This document shows positions 11,576-24,300 of a DNA stretch of 64,000 bases, in pieces. How positions within the stretch are numbered: position 1 is the stretch's first letter; every line of letters starts with the position of its first letter. The stretch is from Pseudoscleropodium purum. Its lineage: Eukaryota; Streptophyta; Bryopsida; Hypnales; Brachytheciaceae. The position numbers were made by a program, and so were the translations under genes. Where the stretch lies: contig OZ017797.1 of the NCBI GenBank assembly GCA_963969395.1, forward strand, positions 7,502,001-7,566,000. The letters run 5' to 3'. The notes beneath the pieces were generated by a model. It ran no database searches, was not told the DNA's origin, and was given only the letters and a program-made list of their open reading frames with translations.

Positions 11576-14500
11576 TCACTTCTGATTCCAAAAAATTCGT
11601 AATGGAGGTGCATGATTCGATACATCAACCTTGCATCCAAAATTGATGGGATAACACAGATGAGACCCATCGACATAGACAACGCCTTTCCTGGAGCGCC
11701 AATTCACCTCCAGTACGTGGTCGTTTTCAAGAAACCCTCGCATGAAGCTAGTGTGATTTGGGTGTGGACAGTTAGGCTCTCTGACCATGTACTGCAACTT
11801 GGGAGATAATATAGGCATCACAGTTCCACCAGCTGATTTCATTGCTGCCGTTGAACCTGCTGCGGTGGAAATACGTAATCCGCTTGAGCGCGAATGTATG
11901 ACAGGACTGAGTAATTCCTCCGTGTCTTCTTTTCTAATACTGCATCAACATAGTAAAAGGGTCAGCGCAGTTCCCTGTGTTATCGGTCTCCACATTTATT
12001 TGATAAAAGGGAGTCCTAACTGAAGATCCCCAGACTTCAGGTTTGTAAGTATAAGCTGAAGCATTCAGTGACAGCATGTTCTTCACAATCGTAGGTCCCT
12101 TCATCAAAGAAAAAAAGGTGTGCTCCTTATACTCACATACAAGACCATGAAAGCCAGTAGAGTTTCACACCTGAAACTGCAGCGAGAGATAGCAGCAGGA
12201 TTTGGATGAGCAATGAGAATGTCGTTCAAAGCGGGTGCACCAATCCTGACCCCGTCAATAAATGTTGAAATTCTTTTCAGCTCCACTGGCTTCGCACTTC
12301 CATCAAGGATATCGTCAAGAATCTGATAAAATATCATGAATTTTCCAAACCACCAGGTTGGAGTGTGCAAGCATTAAATTGTCAAAAAATTTAACGCAAT
12401 ACAGAAGAGTAGTCAGAGCAAATCTAAACCAACGAAGGAAGTAACGATTGACTCGGGAGTATCCAAAAGATTTCAGACTTGCAGCTCTTCCTCAGTTCAC
12501 ATGCCAACCTAGATGGTCACACCACTCGAAAACCTTCGCAATCTTGGCATCTGTCACTGTATTACTGAGCAACTGTTAGCATACCAAACCTGCTCTAGAA
12601 CATAGTGACCAAGAAGTAGAATATCCAGTCAGTAGTTGGAATTACCCGCTCAAAATTATTAGCAGTGGCTGCACAAAGGTGGCCAGTACTCCGACTTGCA
12701 TCAAAACGATGGAGATTCTGCTCAACCTGCAGCTCAAAGTAAAGGAAACAACTACTCAGGCCTCAAACATAATACAGCAGCCAGTTAGAAAAGAAGTCAA
12801 ACCGCACGTCAAAGCTACATGAAATGGATTCTGGAATTCTTGACGCAAACTTCAAAATCGCAGACAAGAACAGGTCCAGGATACTGGTTTCGGTCAAACA
12901 GATAAAGTGGACACTGAAAAGCTAAAGGAAAAAAATGTTTCATTTCCGAAGGTAGATTGGAGTCCTCAGGCCAGTTCTATAACCGACAGGATGTGGATAA
13001 GCCAAGTTTTCACTGAAGTCAATTAGCCGATTAGAAATACTCTCATCAGCCTTCACCATGAGGCCGCTTAGAAAAATCCATTTCACATTTCCATGTAAAC
13101 AATGATTCAAAATCTGCAGGATAAACCTCATCAATCTGAGTGGGGTCGGAATTCACGCCCAGAACAGGAATAGAACTGTCCACATAGTGGCTCGCTTGCA
13201 GAAGTGTTCCATCCCCTCCGACAGTAATCACCAAGTCCACATCATGAGTGGGAGACTGCAGTTCATCTCTTAAATGAATCTCAAACTGGATATGCCCTTG
13301 CCGGCGACTGAGAATATCTCTACACCTTTGAACAGTGTGCTCATGGACCATGTGTCTGTCTTGTAAATTGCCCACCATCTGCATGCATTAGCACAATCAT
13401 CAACAAGAAGAGCACGTAGTATTTAAATCTTTTGCAATTTGGTAAGACCTTCAATCCATATCGTCACAATGTACATTCACTAACTCGATTGATGTTATTG
13501 CAGAGTAGCTTACCAACTTTGACCGATGCTAAAATTCAGAGGACCGTGATAATTACAGGAGATCAAGCACTAGAGGAGTACAATAGATGCGGAGAAGCTA
13601 ATCCACTGTCAAGTAAAAATGAGCAGACGTAACCACACCTGAATAGATTCGTTTTCATGTTGACGTGAAAGATTGGCAACCACCTGCATCGCCTGGCAAA
13701 TTAGGTGCTTAAAGCTAGATTTTGTTGTCCTTTTCCTTGATTAAACTCCTGGCTTATTAAACTACAAGTAGAATCATGCAGCCCGAATACCTGTGTCACT
13801 ACGTGTTACTTGTACTTGCTCGAGACCTTCAGGCAAATCCTATATCTATTGGGAATTCAATCCCCGCAAAGAGATGAAACTTACTTCGAGAATATTATGG
13901 GCAAGTGGATTGATTGAAGTTGCAATACACAAACACACAAAAATACTGCAGTGCAAAGCGAAATTCGACCTTTGCAAACCCTTTGCAAGCTATTCATTCT
14001 ATTTTAAACGTATTAAACCCATTGCAAAACGCTGTCAATTTGTGATAAGTTGGAAGCACACACCTATCACCTAACTGAATCTGTACCCTTAAAATAAATG
14101 AGAGACAGTCAGAAAATAGAAATCATCAATAGCAGAGGGCCTCCGCCATTCAGAACCGTAGTATTGGGGATCAATTAGATGACGGAGATAATCTCCTCTA
14201 GACGATAGATATAAGCATCCGTACAATTCAAAATTCAAAAATTCGCAAAGAAAACACTATAATTCGTGCAGTCCAGTTTCTGATTTTCAATTTTCTTTAT
14301 GTGCAAAACTAGCATTTCCAACATACTTTCCTCCATAAAACTTAAACTGAAGGAAGCGGATCGTAACAATCTGACAGTCGTAGAGTAATTTCGTAAGCCT
14401 AATTAATGCTTCCAAGTTGTATGAAATTAAATCCAGATCCAGAAACAATTACTGCGAGTCGCAAAGACTCACAAAAACCAGTCCAATCAACTCAAATCCA

Positions 14501-14898
14501 CCTCAAAACGAATTAATCCTAATTCGAAAATCTCTCGTCTCGTCTCTTCTACGGAAAGCACTAAGAATGGCGACTAAGTACTTCACAATCAAGGCAAATC
14601 ACATAAAATCAAGAATCCATAAAATTAGGTCGAAACAACAATCGCCATGTGTTTCTGAACCGTAAAGATCAATGGAGGACCTAGAAATCATGCAACTGAA
14701 TCTCCGAGAGCACGCTGTTTCAAACCTACGGTTACGAGGTCCAGACAAAACAGAGGAGAAGCCACAAACCTGAGGCTCGGAGAGGAGACGCGTAAAGTTC
14801 GGGTCCTGGTGTCGGGCCACATACATGTCATACGCACTTCGTTTAGCCAGCACCAACACTCGTCGCACTCCTGCAGCAGTCATCGCTGACATTCGCAT
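11576..14898 (-). CDS. NADK3-like: NAD(H) kinase, plant NADK3-like, five exons
   Basis: Predicted ATP-dependent kinase that phosphorylates NADH/NAD to NADP(H). Exons on the minus strand: 14898-14770, 13378-13127, 12726-12646, 12322-12171 and 11939-11576. All introns are GT/AG and phases close to 325 aa, close to the roughly 317 aa of Arabidopsis NADK3. Visible motifs: GGDGT at residues 97-101, followed by LLQASH; VLGVNSDPTQ near 115-124; DASRSTGHLCAAT in exon 3; ALNDILIAHP near 185-194; GLRISTAAGSTAA near 225-237. The GGDG and ND motifs are the family's nucleotide-binding and catalytic signatures. The STAAGSTAA form matches the short plant NADH kinase rather than the calmodulin-binding or plastid NADKs. 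There is no long N-terminal extension or clear transit peptide. The protein ends NQK, with no evident peroxisomal tripeptide. The ATG at 14898 was chosen because exon 1 ends in phase 0 and joins exon 2 cleanly; ATGs two and five codons in are alternatives. Confidence 0.93.
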
Positions 14899-15585
14899 TC
14901 ACTCCGTTTCCGAATCGAAGAAACCCTAAAATGGACTGCTAGAGTCTGAACCTAAGCCATGTTTAAAACACCAACGCCGCGCATCCCAAGCTCTTGAGTG
15001 CATGAGCAGCAAGTGACAGAAATTAGTGCAAATAGTTCGAGAATTGGAATTTGCTTTGCTACTGACTCGAAGTTTGAAGCAGCTGCGGCTTCGTGCGCAG
15101 GGGTGCTTCAATTTAGCAAAAGCTTCCTCCGACTGCACAAGCTGAATTCTTCGGCATACTGCATCGAGGTTAGAGTACAGGCCACGTGTTCATGTCCACC
15201 CAATCACCGGTATACAAAACCCTGTCCTATCACTTTCATTGGCACGTGCACAAGGTGATTGGAAAGAGTTAGGGTGGTTTAAGGTATGTGCAAACCTGGG
15301 CTTAGCAAGCGTTCTTTGCAGTGATGGTATGTAATTTTTTTGGTGGGTGTTCAAACCATCATTCTTTCGTAACTGCCGAACCTACAAACTCTCTGACATT
15401 ACAGGTTGTAGTTACTTGAGTTAGAATCTTTCATTTTCATAGATTCTTCACAACTGACATCAGTCTTTCATAATGCAAGGAATTATGGGCAATTACATAG
15501 CACTGCCAAACAGAATTTCATGAACTACCTCACTTACACCTGAAGGCATTTGTTATAAGTTTGTAGATGAATGGAGACAAGTTCT
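14899..15585 (-). promoter_or_regulatory. Upstream region of the NAD kinase gene
   Basis: About 690 bp of mixed composition upstream of the kinase ATG. The first 350 bp are relatively GC-rich, as expected of a 5' UTR and core promoter. Short open frames on both strands here (such as 15138-14926 minus) match no family and may be upstream ORFs or chance. No TATA box or other element could be assigned with confidence. Confidence 0.3.
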
Positions 15586-15589
15586 TTAT

Positions 15590-16130
15590 ATGCATATGGG
15601 GTGGTAGGAGGTGGAACAAATAATGTGCGATGTGTAAATTGGAATTAATAGGAGCTTAAACGCTCATAGGTAAGTTAAAAGTAGGAATTGCATTTGAAGT
15701 AGAAATTCAAACCTCATTTAAGCATAGTAGAATACATTTTTTCAAAAAACTTTGAACTAAGAAAAGTTGGGAAATCAAGTTAAAATTTACCTCCAAAAAT
15801 CTATTTGATATTTCGAGGCTCTAATCAAAATTTATGAACAAATTTTAGAAAGGGGTTGGAAGAGACAGTTTTTTTGAACATTTTCAAACATCTTCTCTGA
15901 ATTTTGTTCATAACTTTTGATTGGAGGCTCAAAATATTAAATAGATTTTTGGAGGTGAATTTAAACTTGATTTCACAACTTTTCTTAGTTCAAAGTTTTT
16001 TGAAAAAATGTATTCTACTATGCTTAAATGAAGTCTGAATTTCTACTTCAAATGCAATTCCTGTGTTTTAACAATGAGCAGTCAAAGCTCTCATCTTCAC
16101 ATTATTTCATACCCTTTGGGAATTCATGAT
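15590..16130. mobile_element. Long fold-back (inverted repeat) element, copy 1
   Basis: The arms 15682-15852 and 15899-16062 are near reverse complements. For example AGGAATTGCATTTGAAGTAG pairs with CTACTTCAAATGCAATTCCT, and CCTCCAAAAATCTATTT with AAATAGATTTTTGGAGG. Weaker pairing continues outwards to about 15590 and 16130. A transcript through it would form a hairpin of over 160 bp. No coding capacity. Confidence 0.85.
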
Positions 16131-17219
16131 GGAAAATAGATTTCTCTATAAAAATGACGTCCCCGCCACTCCTTCATCACTCTATCCAAATAGGCATTCT
16201 CTTCATTGAATCAATAAACAATTTATAATGGCAGATGGTGATATGACATTGGTATCGAAACTTATTTTATTCTCCATGATATAGATGAATTTTGTGGATG
16301 AGGGATTCGGAGAATAATGCGTAGCCTTTGTAATGATTTCAGAATGTTATACCCCAGATGTGAAAGACTTATAACTTGAAATGAACCTGATTATATCGAA
16401 CCAATTCCAAACCAACATAAAAAAAATAATTTCCTTAGAACTTGCAGCTTTCCATCTTTGTCAGAGGTATTACAATTTTATGACCGCCTTTATCAAACTC
16501 CATATGTGCACATACCTTTAGTACCTTATACGAGTCAATTTTGTAAATAACTAAGCAAAAATTTGAAGTATGTCCAAAGTTTGTTAATCCATATACAAAG
16601 AATAGAAAAAAAATTTGAGAGTTGTTAGTTCTTGTGAAATTTGAAATGCCATAATTAGAAAATTTTCCAATAATTTGAAAATTAACCTTTGAATGACTAG
16701 GGGTTTGAATTTGAAATTAAACCCTAAAATTAGGTAGAAAGGAAATGAAGAGTCCTAAGTGGATAATACAATATTATATACCTCTAATCAATACAAAATA
16801 TATGCTATTGTATTATACATACATACATACATATGGTTATAAAGATAATGACAACATACACCCAATGGTATAAAGAAAAGAAAGATTCAAATTGTGAGAC
16901 TTAAGTGATTATCTTTAAAGTTATCCAATCACAAGTGCCATGCTTTTTACTTTATGCACTTTTTTTTAAAGATTCCAAACATGTAAATAGGAATTGTTAA
17001 ATATGAAATGTTACAACTCCTATCACAAAGTCCATCATGTTTTCATCCAAGAGAGATATCATCCAATTATTCCATCACACATTCACAATATAAAGCTAAA
17101 ACATGACAAGTATTCCTATGATTTGTCATATGTTCACCCTATCTCTTGCTCCATTTGCATACTTAATAAAATAGGTATATAGGCTTGACTAGGAGTCTAT
17201 TCAAGTTTAAATCTACCAA
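16131..17219. other. AT-rich intergenic DNA
   Basis: No coding feature. A short CATA microsatellite is present near 16815-16835. Confidence 0.5.
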
Positions 17220-18343
17220 TTGAATTTAAAACACCAAAAATGTGACAGAATAAATGTTTATTTCAATTACTTCACCTACAAATGTCTCTGAAACATTCTC
17301 AGGCAGGTAGATGCTGCAAAATGCTAAGAGAAGTCTATGCTTGTTGGCCTGGCCTGGGTTCAAATCAGTAATAATCAATATGTTTCTGCTTCCAAGAGAC
17401 CCCTTCAATTCCCTTGCATCCCTTTAATTTGCATTTGCATCTCAGAGATACCTTAGTCTGCAATGGTACTTACATCCATTGACATCAAGGAAAGGTTGGA
17501 AGGTCCCTTGCAAACTCACAAATTCAAATTCTTACTTACTCAGAGGTGTAAGAGGACAAGAGAAGAGGTAATTATTAAGCTATGAGAAAGGAGATCACTA
17601 GACGAATTGTTGCAGTAGCCATTTTTACAATCCATATTGATACTTGCATCAAACTTACAAGTTGGTATCCGATTTCAAAATTGAAACCCGCAAGTGGTAA
17701 CATACCCCAGAAAAGAATTGGTTTTGCTAACATTACCACTGCCGACCTCTATTTACTCTATCAACATTTCCTTTTACATCCATGGAAAAGGCTCTTCAGA
17801 AAATAACAAAATTCTCCACCATTGTACATAGTGCAGTAACTCCTTGAGGATGAGTTTGATTCCGCTGATCACCGGTGTTACTTCCGAAGTGATCAATTCT
17901 CCGCATCACGATGTGGGCATCCACCCGCTGTCGCTCTGCAGGTAGAAGCTACAGCCTCTGCAACAGCTCTGCGATGCAATCAGCATCACATATAGCTCTG
18001 ATCATCATTTTCTCATATTGTTCGGGGTTGGAATGAGAGGTAGAAATTAAAGAAGCTGGAATTTTCACCTCTTCTGTGACCTGATGAGCACAATTCTCTG
18101 GCTTTGTTCACCAATTTTGAACCAATTCACCAATTGTGAAGAAAACGCGCAGGAGGCTCTTGAAACTTGTAACTGGAAAGTGCCAGTCGACAAGGCTTTG
18201 GGCTTCTCTCAGTAAGAAGAATAACTGTGCCCCGAAGACCAGCTAGAAGGACGGAGTTTGGTGAGGTAGTTCTATTAATTATGCCACATCGATAGACGCA
18301 GAATGACAGTGCTACCCTTGGTGGAGATCGATACACTCTCCTC
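17220..18343. other. Region downstream of the receptor kinase gene
   Basis: Moderately AT-rich sequence with no recognisable coding exon. Short open frames (17408-17226 minus, 17582-17806 plus, 18399-18127 minus) lack homology I recognise. The part next to 18344 is probably the 3' UTR of the receptor kinase. Confidence 0.3.
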
Positions 18344-21300
18344 TCAGTAGTCGTAAGGATCTGGCATGTCGGCCTGAGAAGCGCCAGAGTCGGACTCATT
18401 TCGGCGTTTACTCAAAGTGGCCCGCTGCATGAGACGCACCAGCGACTGTACCACTTCAGACATTGGAGGCCGGAATTCGGGTTCGGGCTGCAAACGAACG
18501 CCACAAGGAAGGCATGTATTAGAAGTGAAATTCTTTAGCCATTGAAGAACGGCACCTTTTCTATTCCCAGAGGACAAGATACTGCACTAAAAAAGTTCTA
18601 TTCCAGCTTAGTTTATAGACCTCAAATTCAACGGACATCAATGCTGACATCTTTTTACATCTTCAATCTTCCTCTTGTTGCATCTTAATATTAAGAACGG
18701 GAAAATGTCATCATGGATACCCAAGGTTCAGGGTATCATGGTCCATTCCATGGTTTCCACAGACTCCCAAGGGTGTCATGATCTTAGCTATCAAGTGTTT
18801 CAATGGCTATTGTATGAGTATCTGATATCACATCATGAACCTCGGATGAAATTCACATGAGCAAGTCACAAGTCACAGTCGCTCCAAACTAGAGCAGAGG
18901 AGGCATCAAGTCATCAACACAGGCTGCATCTAGAATGAAGACAGTATGAAGTTTGAGTAGGTTCTTATGTGCAATATATGTTGCTGATTGAAAACTAATC
19001 CCTAATCTTCATCATGAATTAAGCTCATCTGACAGAACTAACAGCGTCACTATGAAATAGGCTACAAAGCCACCTATGGCTCTGCAGCTTAGCAGAGTCA
19101 TTTGTAGCATAGTTGCCAGTCAGCAAGAAGCAGGTGGTTGACAATCTCACCTGTACACACAAAGCAACGATGTCGGCGAATCGAGAGAGGGACTTGACAG
19201 GGTATACACCCTCTAGCGCTGGATCCACCATTCTTGCCAATGCGTCAATGTCATGTAGCTGGGGCGTTGCCCAGCGCACCAGTGATTGTTCTGACCTTGG
19301 CCTCGAGCTGCGAGTTCAATACATTTGGAAAATTCAGAACAAAACCAGGGACACAATATAGCAGAAACTCAAACGAAACATGTTGCTTTAACTACACTCA
19401 TGACGAAAATCTGCTCAGTTTTAAACGTGTTGATGCTTTTACTGGTGCAGCAATTCTGATGCATTCATCAATGGGACACTCAACTCTCTAATCGCACTGC
19501 CTCGGGGGCACGTACAAATGGGTTCCTGTTCCATGCGTTCACAACTTAAAATGCGGAAGTTGTACAGCCAGGTGTGTACACAACATGACAGGATACTGTA
19601 GGATTATGCGATAAATTACAGAATGTGCAATCAGAGAGGGTAGATTGTCCATCATCTCCAGTGAAGTAGAAATTTGCCACCTGGTGAAATGATAAGCAAT
19701 ATCTCCAGATACCAGAAAAGGATGAGGTTACCTGTCAACAGGCTTACGCCCCGTTAAGAGCTCGAGCATCACAACACCGAAGCTATAAACGTCACTTTTA
19801 GTCGTGAAAGTTCCGGACATAGAGAATTCAGGGGAGCTGTACCCAACGGCACTCAGCATTTGCGCAGAAAGCTGTCAATATTCCAAAATATACACTGCGT
19901 CATAAAACTTTAATAAGCCGGTTCTTGCAGAAATTAAACTACGTCTTACATCAATGAAACAGGAGTCACTGACCTTGCCGAAAATTTATTTCTAGCACTT
20001 CAGTCCATCCGTTGCCACCATATTAAATTCCAAAAATTCGCATCCGCTGTTTCACAAGGATGTTAAAAGAGGGAGATGTACCTGACTTTCGGCACTAGAT
20101 GGAGCAAGAGCTGCCAAACCACAATCCGAGACATGTGGATTGAGGTCATCGTCCAATAGAATGTTGGCAGACTTGAAGTTGCGATGCACGACTGGTGGTG
20201 AACATACTTCGTGCAAATACCTGCAAGCCCACATTTACCCAACCATAAGTTCGAATAGGTTCACTTCTCAGGGATGTACGTATACTGATCACCTTGCTGA
20301 TCACAGTCAACCTACTGCTCAAAACACAAGATTTGAAAGGTCTGCTCTAATTGGAGAAGGGGACGTTGTCTTCTCACACAGACACCACAACATCTAGTAT
20401 GCTCAACACAACGTCTAATTGACCGTGGTCTATGAGGTAAGCATATTCTTAGATCGAGTATTCCATAGTATTCGGGAATATTTGAAGAACTCATTTACTA
20501 TGTCCAACACCTGAAAGACACATGCAGACACGAGACGATGGACACCTAATAAGTTATGACATCTAACAGACCTTACTCATGTGATGAGAGAAAGTAGCCC
20601 TAAATCGATATCATCAATACAGATATTTACGTACTCAAGAGCGCGAGCTGCACCCAATGTGATCTTCACGCGCGTATTCCACGTCAATCTCTTGGAGTTC
20701 TCAACTGAACCTCCATGTAGCAGCTCATGGAGTGTACCTCGACCAACGTACTCGTACACTAGAAGTCGTTGCCCATGCTCGACACAGTAGCCCACCAACT
20801 CAGCCGAGTTGGCATGTTGCAGCTTCGCCAAGCCGTCGACCACGCCTAAGAAATCATCCTCATTCTGCACCATCGACGCATTGGTGTCAAGTTTCTTGAC
20901 AGCAAACACCTGGCCATTGGGAAATTCAGCGCGGTACACACAACCAAGGGACCCTTCGCCGAGTAAGTTGCCTTGCGAGAAACTGTTGGAAGCCTCCTGA
21001 AGATCTGCCACGGAGAAAGCTGTCGCTGAAATACTGGGCCTATTCACCTTCCCTAATGCAGTATTCTCAATAATGGTTTCTTCGCGATTGAATGCTGGCG
21101 GAACTTTGAGAGTCTTCACTGGAGGCGAGGCCTTGATTTTTCTTTCTTCCATTCCCTTCTCAAATGTATCTAAAAGGCCAACTCGCAACAGAACTAAATT
21201 TAGAACAATACTTAGATATGGCATTAGAAAAAACCATTTGGGGCCCTAGTCCTATTTCCCTATATTCCCTAAAACACAATCCCTAAATAACTTTGGTTTT

Positions 21301-24300
21301 GCATGATGACAGCTTACTACGTCACCAAAAATCCCATGTTGGCAAAGACTCTGATCCTTATAAGTTTTAACTTTTTCATGGTCAACTACTTCGGAAATTC
21401 AATGGAACTCAGGGACTACCTGTATATCTTCAAATTATTCTCATAGTGACTCCTGAGGCTTCTGACAAAAACTATACCAGAGTTCATAAAGTGTCAGCAG
21501 AGTTCTCACACAGCTGATGGACTTATTACTTTCATTTAATAGATCGTAGAGTCTGGCAGCAAACATCCTCACCTGGTTCAAATACCTTCATTTTTCTTGT
21601 CTTCTCTGTATTGACCCAGACAAAAACAAAGTCAGATTTTTAAATCAACTTCCATTCGTTGGGTTACTGTTTCATATTTTCATACCCGGAGAGGGACGGT
21701 GTGATCCTGGAGGTCATCAAACGAGCTTAGAGACTGGACAATAAACCTAAGCTCAGATTCCAGGTCACCAGGCATTCTTACAGAGGAACACTAGATTGAA
21801 TTTGCTCTCTCATTAGAGTGATCCTATCAGCAATGGTACAAAATGTCACCCTTTTTTTTATTCTCACTTTGAATGCATGCAATTAATGAAAGTTATCGAT
21901 CCTCGAAGCGCTCTAGTTCTGAAATATCTGTGATTTGTGATTTGACACAGTAAGAACGTGCACTGACCTTTTCCAGGTGGAATAAGAGGCAAAAACCAAG
22001 TTCGCCGGCTGCTGTGAAGATTAGCCTCGATGTCCGATGCCTTCAGATGCTCAGTTCTGCTCCGGATAACAAAGAACCACACCGCTATACCAGCGGCAGC
22101 AAGCACCAGAATGACTACTACGATTAATGCAACCATTTTGGAGCCCGATAAGAAGCTTGATGACTTAGATGAAGAAGCTGGAGATGAGGTAACTGTTGGT
22201 GGGGTTACTGGCTTTGGGCTCTTCGGAGGTGGTGGAGGTGGAGCATATGGAGGTGGAGTGTATGGAGGTGGTGGAGGAGCTTGTTGGCTGAGTTGATTGC
22301 CTCCGTGCCTGCACAAATAGCAGAGAGTACCTTCCACTGAAATGCATCTCAAAAGACCCCTTTTCGATTCATAAAGATATTTATGGCAAATTTACTTTAA
22401 TCTGATAGAACGTATATAAGATCAATACTAAGATAAATTTAAACTAATATAGGGTTAATGTTGACTTGACGTTACTTACTCTTTTCCATTATAATACAAT
22501 AGTCCATGCAGCAGACTCCAATACCACACTGACATTAAGCTGCTAGTACCACTTGGGTAATACTAACATTCACTTGTACAGGAATTCAACATGAGGACTA
22601 TATGAATATAATTCCTATTAACTTCACATTAAGAAATTCGTCAATCAAATATGGGATTAGTGATCTTTTGTGGTAGAGCAGAGCAAAAGTACACGTACCT
22701 AAAATTTGGTGGGTTCAAATTAGGTGGGAGGAAACCTGTCAGCATGTTATTAGATACGTCCCTGTTTCATGCAACCAGAATTAAACTTAGAAAAATCAGA
22801 TCAAACGGTGTATTAACATAAGAAGATATTGGAAACATTTGCACAGGCAAGAAAAGAGTCATATAAGCGTCAGAAAACTCACAAGGTGTCCAAAAGTAGA
22901 AGTTCAGAGAAGGACGCTGGGATTGAGCCAGTCAACTTATTGTTTTGCAAGTACCTAGGCATATGACAACATCATCTTCAGTCCACAAATCTAATAAATA
23001 AGGTTCATGCCAAGTTCTAGATTTGCAGAACAGCACCTTAGTTTGTGCTTTTATGCAAGCAGCATTCCTTCGAAATTAGCGAGTGATGTTAGCGTCATTG
23101 TTGCCAAAGGAAAATATAAATTTTCTGAGAGACTTACAAATATTGCAGGCTAGTCATATCACCTATAGCTTCAGGAATCGGTCCTGTAAATCCGTTGTTG
23201 GAAATATCACTGCAGAAAGAAGAACCCCTCCAAAAAAAATTTAGAGACACTTTGACTCCAACTTCACACCGAAAGTGCGAATTTTTTTTTTGGTTACTCA
23301 AAAATAAATATAAAGTGCACACATTCTCTGCCTACTAACAGGTCACTGCTGTGCAGCGACCATCTTTTCACAGATACAGAAGAGGAACAGAGGCTACCAC
23401 ATGAAGAACTTACAGCGTGGTCACGTTGACCAATTTGCTGAAAATCTGACCGTTAAGCGTACCATCAAGCTTGTTGTTGTTCAATTTGCTGCCAAGAACC
23501 ATAATTCAGTTCTATTACATAAATTCGATGTTTTAATGACTTTCATAGGCATAGGGTCTAGACAGCAAACTCTGAAGCAATTTACAACCTGTGCGAACTC
23601 AAAATGTGTCCTGTTTCAAAATTTCTTGGATCACATTTCATGTGCAACAGTCGGAGTCAGAATTACTTACATGCTTATCAAAGTAGGTATATTAATGAGC
23701 AAGTAGGGAAAAGTGCCTGTAAACTGGTTGTTGGACAAGTTCCTGCACGAGTACGTCACCGATGAGAACTGACCTATACACATGGAAGGAGGATATTTGG
23801 CTAGAAACATTGTTTTAAAGTGTTTGCCATATCCAATATCACACTGTCAGATCTTTTCCTATGTGTCAATACGAAGTATAAGATTTCATGCTAACTTAAT
23901 GTTACCTGTTAGCTATTAACTTGACAAAGTTATCAACCTTTAGTCAATGTTAATTTGACTTAACATGACCTCTTAAAATGAGCTCCCAAAGATTCATGCA
24001 TTAATTCTTGGCAAAAGAAAAGTATCAACCATTGAAATTCAGCGAGACAAATCTAGGCAGCTGAGAATGCTGACAAATCATTCTAATCCATTTAGAGCCA
24101 TATAAATTCTTTGATGGATTTGAAAAGAATCTTACAAGTCAGTTAACTTGGGAGGGAACAAATCAGGTATCGGGCTGTTCAGATTGTTCTGGCTGAGATC
24201 CCTGCAGGGCCGGCACCACACCGCCCATCAGAAGACATGCTTGTTGCGTTCGCTTCACAAATTTCAAGTACTTGAACGATGTATATGGACGTACAGCCAG

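Noticed and set aside
13046..13126. Direct read-through of NAD kinase exon 2 to the downstream stop
   Set aside because: A good donor at GAG/GTTTAT joins exon 3 in phase and restores the conserved DASRSTGHLCAAT region, which the read-through lacks.
22030..22296. Gly-rich plus-strand frame ending in [13 protein letters not shown] repeats
   Set aside because: Antisense of the proline-rich segment in exon 10 of the receptor kinase.
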